A DNA stretch of 64,000 nt, taken from positions 124,001-188,000 of the forward strand of contig LUCM01002418.1 of the NCBI GenBank assembly GCA_008360955.1, read 5' to 3'. Shown here in pieces: positions 51,169 to 64,000 of this stretch. The translations under genes were made by a program, and so were the position numbers. Below the pieces are notes generated by a model. The model did no database searches. It worked only from the letters and a program-made list of their open reading frames with translations, and was not told where the DNA came from. Within the stretch, counting starts at the first letter, position 1, and every line of letters begins with the position of its first letter. This stretch comes from Fasciolopsis buskii. Its lineage: Eukaryota; Platyhelminthes; Trematoda; Plagiorchiida; Fasciolidae.

Positions 51169-51210
51169 CTGATCACGCACATGCGTGAGTTATGAAGCAT
51201 ATGTGATCAG
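51169..51210. repeat. nested palindromes
   Basis: ctgatcac (51169-51176) is the reverse complement of gtgatcag (51203-51210). Inside it, tcacgca / tgcgtga (51173-51179 and 51182-51188) forms an almost loopless palindrome. The two pairings overlap and are mutually exclusive. No protein-binding site is recognised. Confidence 0.5.
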
Positions 51211-53735
51211 ACAATGGCAGTGAAGAGACACGCAAAGCTATTTGCAATGCTGATTGGAGAAGTCACCTGGTGTCAAGAACCCAGGAGTTCACGGATTTTA
51301 TGCGTGAATTCCAATCCGTTAGGAGTAACTGGATTCCTGCATTCAAACCAGTTAAACCGCTTCTTCAGCTTTCCATTAAAAACCTTGAAAAATGCATTTT
51401 TGATACTGCAGCAACCCTTTTTTAACACGATGAGTCCTAAACTTTTCGTAGTAAACATGAAAAGCAGTTAAAAACTCGCAAAATACCGCAAAATACTTGA
51501 AGAAATTGGTTCACAACGCTAAAAATCAAGGTTCATATGTAGATATGACAGAGTCTGTATCGACAAAACACAGATGCTGCAACGTAGCCACTTGACTGAG
51601 CTTATTAGGAGGTGAATCGAAGGACTACTTCCAAGGAAGAATAGAGATATGATAATAAAGTGGCAAAGTGATAATCCAAATTTTCTGGAGGTAGTGAACT
51701 TTCTGATAGTTTGCACTGACACTGATCCTTGGAATCTAATGTTTTAGGGACCGAACGATGGGCTGTTGATAATAGTCCGTAAAAAATAGTGCGCGATTCG
51801 CGGTGCCGATTGTGACCAGCTGCATTCAAGTGAATAAAGCATCCGTCGACCCAAAATGGTTAGAGGTTAGAATCCCAGGTGAATCTGGTGGCAGACAGCA
51901 GTTTGTTGTTGCCCGCGTCGTCATCATAGCTGACCTTTTAAGAAATTATTCTGTTTGAAGCAAATTTTCGCCGTCAAGCTGGCTGGTCTTTTCTCGTAAT
52001 GGGCTCTGTGGAGTGTACATTTTCCAATAAACTTATGCATCAGAATTGTAATGAAAGTTCAGGTTTAGAGGTCAGCATTTACTTCTAAAATTATTACCAT
52101 AATTAACCAAAGTTTTGCAATAGACGTCCATAAATATTCAACTGACAGATTGTGTAACTGCCCGTTTAATCCGCTTCATTGTTATCTATCCAGAATGGTA
52201 TCTGTTCAATTAAATTCTCGCTGTTTTTACACTTATTTCGAGAAACGTAAACCAGAAAACGAATGTAGCTGAATGAAGAACTTATTCGGGATTGCACAAA
52301 CACCTGTCCCGTTGTGCCCCATGGAAAGTCTATCTGCAGATAACTCAAAATATTTGTAAATGATTGCATCAAGGCAGAAACAAGCATGGCGAAATTCACT
52401 CACGTTTCGCAGCAAAACATTATAATTCCTCATTCTTTCTTCACACAAGCGCACTGTTATGCTGGTCAATTAGGTTTGCAGGCTAGTCATGTTCTGCTAT
52501 TAGATCGCAAGACTGGCACGGTACGAGATAAAACTGAAGATTTGCCAACAATATTGACATTTTTCTGCTAGAATCCAATCCCCAGTATTAATGACTTTAG
52601 TACAAGAAAGCTCGGAGGGGCCTTATGTTTGAAATTTATTCACTTATTGTTTTATACACCTTTTAGCGCAGTCGCTGCCTCTAGCACCTTCAGCCAGTCG
52701 TCTCGGTCCTAGTTCATTCCCAGAAAGCCTAACCACGTGAGAACGATCAAATGGTCTCCAGTCCATCAACTCAACAGTTTTCCCTCATATGTCTCAATCA
52801 AATGGTTTACAGGTTCACAGAGAATGGAGCTCATTGGCCGATTTCCCCCTGTCCCACAGCTTCACTGTCCATTATTTGATGCTCGTGACGAATCCCGTCT
52901 TTTCTCCTCTCTGAACACGTCACAAATCAGACGGCTTTCAATCCGTGTGCAAACTAGAGTGCCTGACTGACTCCGCACTTGACATCGAGCTTGTTGTCAC
53001 TCCAGTTTCAAGCCAGTGTGTTCTTCAACTGATGCAAAAGGAGTTTGGCAGCCAGTCTTGTTCTTCTGAGTGTAGTCAGGCTTCACCACTGCATGACTCC
53101 TCCCTCCGAAGAAAAGTGGCCTTGTGCATTTCGGCATCCTTGCGCAGTCTTTCCTAACACTTATTATGAGGTGATGGATACAATGTGATTACGTGTGATA
53201 AATTTTCGTTCCATATTTAGCTTACTTGTTCAAAAAAATTGTGCAAACAGCTCGGCATCAGCAATCCGTCGATTTTTGTCCTTTCCCGTCAGTCAGCTCG
53301 GGTTATGCTCAGTTAATCAGAAAACCTCTTATGACGTTCCATTTGATTTGGCTTGTTCTTATTTGGCCTTAACACGAGCGCCTGGGGAGTGTAGCAACCT
53401 TTTGTGTCATAGTCCAACCCATCAATGACAGATATCATTGAAAGTGTATGCCCTAGGGTTTGTGCTAGTGTGAGTACAACCATGGACACTGCTTACCTAA
53501 AGCGAGGGAGAGACGTCGGATGAACCTGACTGGGGAATCAAGCTGAATTTGTCCACTTATGGAAGGAACTGTTGGCCGGAACGGGAAACATGAAATAAAA
53601 CAAGCAAGAAGGAACTAAGTTAAGATGGAAGGCGGCGAGCATTTGTTCATCCGTATAGTCGAAATGATTTAAGCTTGGGTTTCTGGAATGTCAAATGTTT
53701 CCCGAGTTTGTGGGGTCAATTTTTTTACTGTAGAT
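51211..53735. other. gene-free stretch
   Basis: No gene recognised. The segment 52840-53160 is visibly less AT-rich than its neighbours and has successive open frames on the plus strand, but no domain or splice arrangement could be supported. Confidence 0.35.
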
Positions 53736-53781
53736 CGACTGTTTACTTAAATATAAATATTTACGGAAAAGTAAACAGTCG
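53736..53781. repeat. 13-bp perfect inverted repeat
   Basis: cgactgtttactt at 53736-53748 is the exact reverse complement of aagtaaacagtcg at 53769-53781. The 20-base spacer is AT-rich and contains its own palindrome, aatataaatatt. A perfect 13-bp stem this close together is uncommon by chance in 64 kb. It may be a tiny non-autonomous element end, a transcribed hairpin or an accident; no precursor-like extension of the stem beyond 13 bp was seen. Confidence 0.75.
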
Positions 53782-54862
53782 GCCCCCAAGATCTTGATAA
53801 ACATAATGCCTACCAGTATGCCTGAAGAGGATTTTAGTTCTCCCTAAAGCCCATTAAAGGTCATGCGAGCAATGAGTAAAGAAAATTAAACAGGATGGAT
53901 GCGTTTAGTTCAATGCACCGCTCATCCTTCAAATTATTTTTTCGCGACTATGGAAAAACTTATTTGACTGGGAGAACTAAGTGTGACGAGGTTTTGCTAA
54001 ATGTGTCCAACAGATTACTACAGATTTGTTTTGGCTGCTGACCACGACCTAATATTTGGTGACATGCCATCGCTTGTAAACGACATGAGCCTCGTGTGCC
54101 AAAAGTATCACATTTATTAATATATCACGAGTGCTAAGTGCAGACATTACAAAACAGTGTTTTGACGCGAAACTGCCAAGGTATTTTCGTGAGTGATTTA
54201 GGCTCTAATCCACATTTTTTATTGTCAGACTATACTAAAAATGACATAAACCAATTCAATGAGATTAAAATTTCAAAAAAGTATAATGAACTCTGTTGAT
54301 AATTCAAAAGACGACCGACTACATCGTATTGCAAGCGCGAGACCCCGCACTTTTTCATTGAGATCAATAAATGAATGAAAGATGGCACCCATCAGTCTTC
54401 CCATGGCTCCTAAAAAACAAATATGCAAATAAGGTTTGTTTGTCATTTCGTTATTTGTTTTGGGTTTCCTGACGCTGGCCGCTACCCCTCCAATGCCACA
54501 AAATTTTCCGGCGCAACCTCTGCTCCGTGATGAGGACTTGAAAAAAATTCAGTTTGCCAAAGCTAGAACTGAGTAGTCTCGTCAGGGTACAAATACGAAT
54601 ACTTGTACTGATTAATGAGTACAAAAACTTGAATGTACCACCTGCCCATTTTTTTCTGGCAGCGAAGAGTCCCTCGAAGAACTAATTTCTCACCGTTAAG
54701 TTGGCATAAAAGTCGAGCAAACTATGCAATGCAGTTTAGTTCCATCCCACTTGCTTTGTCTACACCGACTGCATAAAGCTGTACAGAGTCACAACTCATC
54801 GCACACATTTGTTTGACCAGGTAGTCTTATTCATTTGCTTAAGACTATCTTGGGATTATTTA

Positions 54863-54872
54863 CCCCCCCCCC
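54863..54872. repeat. C10 homopolymer
   Basis: Ten consecutive C residues, unusual in this AT-rich sequence and a likely place for length errors or polymorphism. Confidence 0.85.
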
Positions 54873-57800
54873 TTTCTTTCTGCCAGCTTAAATGTGGGTC
54901 GCTTTGCTAACTCACTCGCGAGTATTTACAAGTTACAATCAAATGCAGAAAGTAAATACTTGCAGTCATTCTGCGAACTCCAAAAGTGAACACTATGTGT
55001 ATCGTTAACCTATTAGAACAAGCAGAATGTTGTGTCCATAATAGGATAAGTATTGCAAACCGTGCTATCGCTTTACAGCCTTATCCTGCAAAGCAAGATT
55101 TGAAAAACATTCATTTACTTTGCTAACAGTGTAGATGACATGGTATGATTGTTTGATAGGAAAAACATCATTTTTGCAGAAAAAAAGAATTTTGAGCTCA
55201 CAAACAATAAATCAGTTTCATTGAATGTGAACCAATAGAAACACGAAGCCATTAGTCTGATCGAACAAGTCTCCACCCGGTCAGACATCGAAAAGATCGC
55301 GAATAAAAATCATCTTATGGAACTTTGTCTGTTTAACTACTTCGTGAATAAGTTTTTTTCACGCTCGGAACCTTACCGGTGATGGCAGTGAATCAGTCTG
55401 ACAAGAATCACAAGGACAAGTGTGAGATGCAATCAATTCAGTTTCAGTTTATTCTACTCTACTTCTTCCACTCATTCTATTTGACAAAAAATTAATTAAA
55501 TCCCGTAAATTATCTGATATTTCTAATTGGAAAAGAGTAAGCAACCATTCCTCAAAATAGCGAGATTTTCCGAATGCGAAAAATGATAGCTGCGATACAT
55601 ATGTTTCTTTATGTAATGAACGATCCGTATTCCTCCGAGTTGTGTTCTCATCGGAGCAGACACTTTGCTAAGTTAAACCGTGGGACGGCTGCTCTCAACA
55701 GGCTGAATTATTATCAATTTTAACCTATTTAATTATTTTATAAAAATGATCGCGACCGTTGTCCTTACTGTCATTTCTCTGATTTTACCTTGGATGAAGT
55801 TTGGCTGAAGTGGCGTGTTCATAAAAAAAATATCGCCAGCTACATCCTTAGAGCTACTATATCTAACGTTCACCGTAACCAGCTCTCTTCGTAAAGTGAC
55901 AGGAATGAATCTAGAACATATGTTCCGATCTTGTAGGTTAGACGACTGAAGCAAAATAAAAGCAAACTCGACTTGAATAAACATAGACAGTTAGCTGTGC
56001 GCTTGCCCTTAAGGTCTGCACCACAGACGGCTTGCCGCAGACGTCACTATAAAGGCTTGATTTTGAACGACAGGGAGTTCATTATTATTTTCAAAGCACT
56101 CCTCAGTCACCGAGCTAGAGACAAAGAAAGGCAGTGGTTGACGGAATCGCGTGCTAGAACCGCCCTGCTGAGAACCGGCCACACGATTTCCATCCGATCA
56201 CAGATCATTTTCTACAACCAGGGCGGTCATTGCCAGCGCGATTCGAACTTTTGCGCCCTCAATTTGCGAAATGCTCATTTTATTTGATTATCAAGATTAG
56301 GCTGTTCCAAAACTAAGAATATCGCCTAGGCATAACAGCTAATCAACACAGACCTTCACCGAAGCTGCTGGGGGGCATACTGTGACACCAAACTTCCCAG
56401 TCTAAATTGCTAATTTAAATTAGTTGCACTTATTTATATTTAAGAACATAAGCGTCTAATGGCTACGCACGGACGTGTGTACTCATTTTTGATCGAATAA
56501 ATATACCGGTTCTCATTATGTTCTGTTCCAGGGCCAACAGTGGTCACACATTACCGCACAATATTCCACTTTTTCGTCTCATTAATCCTTAGAAGCGAAT
56601 AGCTCATATAACCACTCAACCAAGTTCCTCCTACCCAGCAGAAAAATAGAAGCCGAAAAATTTATTTCGTCAATTTTCGCTCTACCATTATTGACGACCC
56701 TCGTATTTCATCTTCACTTCCTTCATTAATGTGAGAAAACTGAATCAGATCCGACTGGTTTATTATTTCCAGTAGACCTAAGTGAACCATATGACATGCA
56801 AATGCTGTTCATTTCGTTAAGAAATGATTATTCCGCGGCAGTTACAAAGGATATTATGCTGTCATACTAAAGAAACTGGCCTGAACTTCTGCCGCTTGCG
56901 TATCTGAGTAAGCACTACGTCTGTTCACTCAAACTGAATAGTATGATCGAGATGTGTTTTCACTTTTGCCTTTTAGTTTCTTTTATCATGTTATAACGCG
57001 AAGAAAAGAAAGCTGCTCTACAAGATAGTAGATAATCCCCCGCTGAAATATCGGAGTGTCCACTAGTAACCATTACTTGAATGTTCCGTTTAAAACTGTG
57101 ATCACCCGAGAAAGTTTTGGAAGCTCTACTGTTAATGATAATCCGCTTGATCATGCACAGGCGTTAACTTCAATCACGTGAATGTATTAAAACACACTCT
57201 TCTGCTGATCATTTCGAAACACTTCTTCTTAGTATAGAATAGTTTTTCACTTCTTATTTGTGATTTTATAGGCACCAACAATCAGAAGGAAGTAATTCTG
57301 CGGGTCTGACAGGTTTATAAACCAAGTAAATGTAAAACTGATATTAATAAAACATGATTTTCTAAAATTTAGGGGAAAGTAAATATTTCTTAACTATTCG
57401 ATTAAGTGGATTTTAATCGTGCAAACTTGATGCGTTATAAAGTCTATCTGCCTCAAAGACAAGCAGGCTATACACTCAGAATAGGTTATTTCTTCCAGCA
57501 ACACTAACCAAATACTCTGCCTCAAAAGTTGGCATTCAGTCGAGACTAACATATGTGAAACCTGTAAATGCCTGGGATACTTTTGTCTACAAGTATCCGC
57601 TAAGTGTCCAAAACCTCTAAGATAAAACTATGAGCTCAATGACCCTAGTTGTTTTATATGAACCTTACAGGTTCAACCAATGTTCGTACAGATCTTACTT
57701 CTCTTTCAGTTTCTATGCTAATTTACTATTTCATTATTGCGATTAACTATCCGCAGTTTCCATAATGAGAGGTTTGGTTCGTTATTTTTGTAGATCATTT

Positions 57801-59510
57801 CGTAATGCTTTGGTGATTGTATTTGCAAATCAAATGATACACTGGGGTACAACTTCGCTGTGGCCTGCGTAGACAAACAACCAATCAGAACCGTGGCGGC
57901 ATGCGAACGTGAAGTTGGGACCTACCCCAAGTGCCATTGGCTCGAAGAATTTCTGTAGCCAGTCTTTTTGTAATCATTAATTTAGCAAAGTTGACTTGTA
58001 TCTAAACCGGCTGAGGCTAATTATCAAATCTTACAAAGTTTAACATTCAGGATCTGGCTTAAAGGAAGTGACTTTTAAAGGAAATATCCTCCGGTTTCCA
58101 GGATGGTTGTTTCGTTTGCCAACTGGGAAGTTACAAATAACAAGGGAAACGGAATTTTTCGTCCATGGGATTATTTGTGATGTCCGAGTAAGTAGCTGAG
58201 GGATTGAAATATGAATAAACTGGGACTAAGCGTCACCCAGTTTGTGTTAGTATCACTGCTATGTTTTGTTCTACTAACTCTGTCTACAGATACGGTGGAT
58301 TTCAAGCTGTTATTCTTTATTGTGATTAACAGAACACCTTGAATTATGCATCAGGTAAGTCATTGTAGAATTTCTTGATGAATCTATTGAATAAATGGTT
58401 AGCTTACTGATTGAACAACCCGCCTCTTCCCGATCCTCTAACAAAATGGCTCTTTCTTTCCCCTGACCCAAAATTGTTGTAGAGGTGTTCTCGCTTATAT
58501 GAATCTTGGATAGTGCAAAATATTCAGGACCACCATAATGAAGTGGTTTTTATTTCAGTGTGTAGTTTAAAGTAGTTCCTCACACAATTGATCGTGACAC
58601 CGGTTGACCCATCTAACGGACCTGTAAGACCAAACGTACTGATGTATTGATCGCCATTCCTGATCTTTTTCTCTCTCCCCGCTCGCTGATTGAAGCACAA
58701 AGCCAGTAGGTAAGCAGAATCAAATTCGATCATTCCTCATTTCAAGACGTCTAAGCATCCCAAATTCACCCAGTAATCATTGTGCTTTTATTAGGTGAGC
58801 AGTACGGTAATGCGTACACATTTATGCACTCACGTGCACTGATCGATCTGCAATACTAACATGCAGGTCACATTTCAGAACTACGCTGATCTACCTACTC
58901 GAAGATGAGTGCGCATGGTAATGACAATAAAGCTAAACGAAGTCGGTTCTTGTTCCGGATGGAAAGAGAGTATACGCCAAGTTATTCGTGGTCAATAATC
59001 ACGTGAGAACCGTCGCGGATTATTTCTCACTGAAGCTATTGCGAATATCATAACCTGTCAGTCTCGTTTACAAAGCAGATTCTGCAAACAGCATCAGAAT
59101 TTTCTGCATATCTTCATTTTAATGGAATGTTTTGCAACAAAATTTTGTCCAAACGTGTCATCCTTATCCGCTGCGTTTAATAAATATCTCTAGGTCTCTA
59201 CCGAGATTGTGCTGAAGAAACAGGTATTTCGTTCTCGGTTGTTTCTCTCTGGAACGGTACGCCGATAGGTACGGACACGCAGATGTCCCCATTGAATGTA
59301 AAGTAATTTTTCATATAACAGCAACTAAGAAAGTTCGACAGGCTACCCTGAACAAAGTCGAAATTGACCATCATTACATATCTTTAATTCGTTCCTCATA
59401 CCCCAATTTTTCCTGAAGTTGCTGCCTTGGCTCCACAAGTTACAATTCACCATCTTTTCCGAGCTTCTGTGCTACTTCAATCATGCGCAAAAAGCAGAGC
59501 AATCGAGTTT

Positions 59511-59534
59511 ATTATTAATTAATTAATTTTTTTT
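59511..59534. repeat. TTAA/T-rich simple tract
   Basis: attattaattaattaat followed by a run of T; low-complexity AT tract. Confidence 0.7.
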
Positions 59535-59884
59535 GACTTTAGGGCATTGCGCCAGTATGACAGATTGTCAATCATTTAAAGATTGCCATAATGACTATGA
59601 TGGAAGGTAACGAATCAATCGAAGCAACTGGAGAAAAGTACATCTTAAATTTTGAAGCAGTGGACCTTCAATATGGATTTTAAGCTTACGGTTTATAGTG
59701 ACTTTTTAAATGCTGTCGTAGACTGGAAATTTGAGATTACTTTCAGCTGTATGACTGCGATGATTGGGGGCTGAAAATAACAACTGTTTTGCTTGAATTT
59801 TTGATTTTCGGTAATTTGTGGCTGTTGACAATTTTTCCATTTAATACCAAAGAACACTAGTAGGTGACTACTGGATTATGTTTA

Positions 59885-59985
59885 AAATCATCAGCACATA
59901 TCCATCGAGTCCCTAACTGGATTCGAACAGCCGACGAATTATTGAAAATATGGCAAACTAAATTCTAAACTAACCGGAGCCACTT
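59885..59985 (-). repeat. degraded SINE-like copy
   Basis: The plus strand aatcatcagcacatatcca closely parallels the tail of the 48.8 kb element (aatcatcaccagtgcatatcca there). It is followed by ggattcgaac, the reverse complement of a B-box-like sequence. The A-box side (ggctccggttag on the minus strand) is eroded. Orientation agrees with the 48.8 kb copy. Confidence 0.4.
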
Positions 59986-61595
59986 TATTTGATTTGCTTT
60001 TTGTCTGCGTCAGGCGTGATACAGCACCCATGCGAATCCGCCTTTTTTTGCAATCACCGACTCTGGTTTGTGCTCATATCGATTCCTATACGGGTTTGTA
60101 TTCCCAGCAACGTCTCATTGGAAGAACTTCCCCATCGGCCTACAGAATTTGATTACTGGATATATTTCAATATCAGGTCAAATTTAACTATGAAGGGAGC
60201 CATAGTTGAGCACCACAGTTCAGCTTCCGCTAAACAGCGTAACGGCTTCATTTTGGCAGAAGAACAAATTTCTAATTTACACTCTACCATATTCCAGTTT
60301 GAAAGTCTGGTCACATCCGATAGCTTTAACAAACACTAACTAAGTCGACTGGAAGGAGGCTTATCCTACTTTTCAGTTCAAATGCAAGAGATCAAACGTG
60401 CTTGACATCAGCACCGGCCACATAGACAGTATTGCTGCCATTCGGTCATAATGTACCGACACTCTCCGTAATACATGTTGAGTACTCTACCATGGATCAA
60501 TGTAAGTCTAAGCAGAATTCAACGATCTCTTAGTATACACAACTGGAAAGATGAAGTAACGCTGCACAAAACTTTATCTCGATTTTTTCTACTTTGGGAG
60601 CTTTGGTGTCCAAATTTGGTTCAGTGACCAAAGCAATAGTATGGGCGGCATGATTAACACCTTTTCACCTTACGTTTTCCCTTTGTTTTACTCAGACAAT
60701 ATGATTATTTGTCTAATCTTCGTGAATTTTTCGGTTATTTCGCAACATTGAAAATAATATAAATGACATGCCTGGATGGTTGACCTTCACAGTAGTTGGT
60801 AACCGTGACATTAGCAATACAGTTTCACTTAAGCCTGACGACTTCCATTCTCATGCTATTGGTCAACACAGCAAGTAAGTTGAGATATTCAGTTCGTACT
60901 GATGCATAGTTTGCCAGAAGAGGATAATATTGTTCGTGACGATTCATGGCCTCCCGTAAAGTTACACATTAGGTTTACTTCTCTAGGCGGGGTCTTAGGG
61001 AAGAGTATGTCAAAAATCGTAAGGAAGCAGGTGTGGTGTGGTCGCTACTTTAATTAATGACGTGTGACTTGAGAAGTCACAAGTTAATGCAAAATGTTTG
61101 GGAAACGACTGCGCTTCACCTTCTGTATATCGGATAATATGGAAATAGTTTACCAGCCTATGATCGTTTCATCAAAGGTTTACCCCTAAAAAACGAATGA
61201 CTATAAAATTCTCTTCACAATCAAGGTTCGCAGTGGACTGAAGCCTGTTACACCTAATTTTTATGACGTATTAAAGCTTAGGACTACCATGACACGTCTG
61301 CTCTGGGAAACTAGAACGTCACAGGAACTGGTGCAAACTGCACACTGAACAATAATCCTCACAAATTGAAAAAGGAATGATTAAATATAAACTAACATGT
61401 AGGTCTAGTCGATATGCTTCATGGATTGTCTTGTTAGGTTCCTAAGACAAAGATAATTTGTGCTGTCAAAGTGGTCATGTTTTCCTAATTCTCCAATCAT
61501 TGTTGCGTTTCGTCTTCCAGTCCTGTCCAAAATGGATCGCGTGTCCTGATAGTCAAAATGTCCCTTCTGATTGATCAAGATCTTTTCGAAACATT
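59986..61595. other. gene-free stretch
   Basis: No supportable gene. The plus-strand open frame at 59989-60339 (116 codons) has no recognised domain. If the GIY-YIG-like trace downstream is real, the matching reverse transcriptase would be expected here, but I could not recognise one. Confidence 0.35.
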
Positions 61596-61990
61596 CAGGA
61601 GAACAACAATCGATTGCTTATTACATGCCCAAAGTGCCATGTGTCTTCTTGCTTGAAGTCCAGTACGTTGGACAAAAAAATACGACCAGGAAGACTGTCT
61701 TGCTATATAACTTGTTAAAAGAAACTACTAATGAAAAGCATTGCACTGTTCTCGTGAAAATAGAAGTGACTGGAATAAATGAATGGGTCAAATGAGATTG
61801 ACATGTTTGCGATTTGGGAACGTGCAAAGGATTGAAATCCCCAAAAATACACTCTAATCGACACCGTAGAGAATTACTAAATTCCAATGTAATTACTAGG
61901 ACGTAGAGCAGAGCAGTCGAAAATGGTTGCCTTTTGAAATCAAACCACATAAGTCTGCATGAGCTCACTACTAACCCTATCAGAATACAT
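61596..61990 (+). pseudogene. possible GIY-YIG-like fossil (Penelope-type element)
   Basis: The plus-strand frame reads KVPCVFLLEVQYVGQ at 61631-61675. This resembles the P-C-x-x-C-x-x-x-Y-V/I-G-Q block that opens the GIY-YIG nuclease of Penelope-like retroelements. A downstream stretch, after two stops, contains RRELLNS, similar to the R-x-L-L-E region of that domain. The second Cys is missing, spacing is off by one residue, and stops interrupt the frame. The 152-codon frame on the opposite strand is an antisense shadow. This is a short, tentative match. Confidence 0.3.
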
Positions 61991-64000
61991 AATTGTCCTC
62001 TCGAGCAAAATGTTTTACCGATAGCATTCTTTCTGCGGCTCGAAGGACTTACAAAAATGCGGCTCGATTTATTCAACATGGGATTCGCCGAATATTAGTA
62101 ATGCTTGATTTCACTGCTGAGAAGAATGCAACAATTTAAAAATTTTATCCTTCTTCAGTGGTCATCAGCAGTGTGTCGCACGGTGAGGCAGCTAAGAGAT
62201 TTTCCCATCGTTTAACTCAGAAAGTATGTGGCAGTTCATCTTCACAGAAGTGATCAACCATTACATTGAGTCTCTTCTAGCAGTCCAACAGAAATAATTT
62301 AAGATCTAAATAAAAACTGTTGATCCCTGAGCGAACTTTCGATGCATAATCCCGCCGGGTGAATGCCGCCTACCACATTGCATCATCTGCGATGTGGCTA
62401 CTGAAAATGAAGATTAGTAGCGTACTTTTGTGTTGAAAAACCAGACCGACCTCGCGTTACCAGCAGCTAGACAATCATCTGACAAAAAAGCGACGAAAAC
62501 TTCACTGAAATGGATTGATTTCCCTGAGTTTAGTTAAGCTATATCGCCGTTGCATTATCCGTGGCGAGCGGCAGCAAGTGATTGATGAACGCCGTGAAGA
62601 AAAACTGCTGAAGTTTATTCACCCCTCTTTGTCCTTATCTATAGTGGGTGTCGTCGTTTTCTTTGGAAGGAGACATTTGTTGTATACGAGCATTGTACAT
62701 CTTTATGAGACGTAAAGTATGTCGTTATTCATACCTCTCAAATCACCAGCACAAAACCAAATACCATGCAGCTGAAAACCTGCACTTTTAAGGCAAACAC
62801 CCTCGTCCTCCACCGTCTACAAGGGCAAGCTTAAAAGGATGTAAATTCCCGATTAACAAGCATGGGTAAAGCTGGAACTCGAAAATTTCGATCGACAATA
62901 AAAGTCAAAGTGTAAAACCCCTGGAATTCATAAACGGTCTTGCATACTTTTAAAAACAAATTCAGATTTTAATTACATATGGACAAAATTAGATAAGATA
63001 AATTTATTGCTAAGCATTAAGTTCCCTTTGCCTTTTCCAGTAGTAAATTTTTCCAAAAAACATTACTCATTAATTGGGCTAAACTCACTTAGAAAACGCA
63101 TTGAAGGAAGAAAAATGATATCTGTCTGAGTGTGCCAGATAATGGCTCAGATAATTTGTCCATAACTGGCGTGTTTCAACACACCGAGACACAAAGGGCC
63201 CGGATCCTAATGACCTCATTCAGAACGGGCAAAACAGAAATTTATCTTAATATCCGCTCGAAAACTGAAAATAGATTCTACTTTCAACTAGCATTGTTCT
63301 GTCTCACTGGCTCTGGCACGGATTACGCAATCAGACCATCAAAAATATATATTAGTGAAGATAAACTGTTTATATCGATGCTTTAAGATCAGATCTCGTC
63401 AATATAATAATCTGCTGGCTAACTCGATCAGTGAGCAGTTAATGATTTTTTCGCTTAGTTTTTGGTTATTTTATAGAATGATGTAATCCGTGTGATATTG
63501 CCGCAATTTTTTGACCTTCAGCTTGTCTTGAACATGGCTATTCACTAACTAAAGCCTTTGGAGCAACGACTTCCTTCTCCACAAGTTTTCCACATAAAAT
63601 CTGATGAAGTATGTGTATGTGGACAGCCTTCGTTTGGCCGAACAACAGGACCTGGACTTAAGTGTCTGCAGGAAACTTCCAATCGGCAGAAGGAACTACT
63701 GTGGACACAATACCAAGTACAGCGCTTCTCACCATTAGAATTAGGCCAGCTGATTCTATGCCTGTAAAGACAATATAGACCAAAGAGTAAACGCCGAGCA
63801 ATATGGTTTCAGCCTTGCATGCAGATTTCACAGAAATATAGACGCGGTTTATTTTTTTGTACACGCATAGTGGTGTCACCAATGCAAGTCGATAGCATTC
63901 ACTTGCGAAGGAGTTTTCGCAAAATGCGGCATGCGAATCGCATTTCTGAATTATTACAAATCCACACTTGTTGGTACTAATTAGTCAAAAGGGTGGTACA
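61991..64000. other. gene-free stretch to window end
   Basis: No gene, RNA or element recognised; open frames are short and lack motifs. Confidence 0.4.

Larger units (their letters stand above)
53782..59884. other. gene-free stretch
   Basis: About 6.1 kb without a gene. It includes a C10 run at 54863-54872 followed by ctttctttc, and a TTAA/ATT-rich tract at about 59511-59534. The plus-strand open frame at 55973-56287 has no motif; a B-box-like match near 56201 in that frame lacks an A box. Confidence 0.4.

Noticed and set aside
56150..56260. Reverse B-box-like gcgattcgaac suggesting a SINE
   Set aside because: No A box at the right distance on the matching strand and no similarity to the other copies.
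59989..60339. Plus-strand open frame of 116 codons
   Set aside because: No domain, signal peptide or splice context; length is within chance expectation for this window.
61621..62079. Minus-strand open frame of 152 codons
   Set aside because: Antisense to the more meaningful plus-strand GIY-YIG-like trace, hydrophobic by composition, no family match.
1..64000. CRISPR array, operon, rRNA or bacterial-type elements
   Set aside because: No regularly spaced repeats, no clustered genes with ribosome binding sites, and no rRNA-like sequence; the one clear gene is eukaryotic.

Overview
This window is eukaryotic nuclear DNA, most likely from a flatworm and probably a trematode. The evidence is one animal-type gene in about 64 kb, AT-rich non-coding sequence, scattered tRNA-like short repeats, and the fossil of a CR1/jockey-like non-LTR retrotransposon of the kind common in fluke genomes. 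There is no bacterial gene packing, no rRNA and no CRISPR array. The species is not determined; other lophotrochozoans remain possible.

Layout. At 2125-3267, minus strand, lies the only intact gene I can support: a complete, uninterrupted type II cAMP-dependent protein kinase (PKA) regulatory subunit. It has a docking domain, an inhibitor segment and two cyclic-nucleotide pockets. Its 3' side carries a degenerate GGAAC/GTTCC-rich patch at 1945-2010. The remaining 60 kb (3.3-64 kb) holds no coding region I can defend. It could be intergenic, or part of very long introns of a gene whose exons lie outside the window.

Fossils in the desert. A non-LTR element (35795-37545, plus) keeps recognisable endonuclease and reverse transcriptase blocks with frameshifts, stops and a damaged catalytic box. 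A weaker trace of a Ty3/gypsy-like integrase lies at 24850-25260, and a weak GIY-YIG-like trace of Penelope type at 61596-61990. tRNA-like, SINE-type sequences occur at 15.4, 21.4, 27.3, 31.4, 31.8, 43.7, 44.9, 48.8 and 59.9 kb. The copies at 15.4 and 44.9 kb clearly belong to one family. Those at 4.8, 48.8 and 59.9 kb share another core, and those at 27.3 and 43.7 kb may form a third.

No operon or multi-gene system is visible, and I found no convincing new biological system. The points most worth a second look are the intronless PKA regulatory subunit, whose type II scaffold has a non-phosphorylatable Arg-Arg-Ala-Gly inhibitor site; the SINE-like families; and a 13-bp perfect inverted repeat at 53736-53781. 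All similarity calls were made by eye against remembered family features; no search was run.
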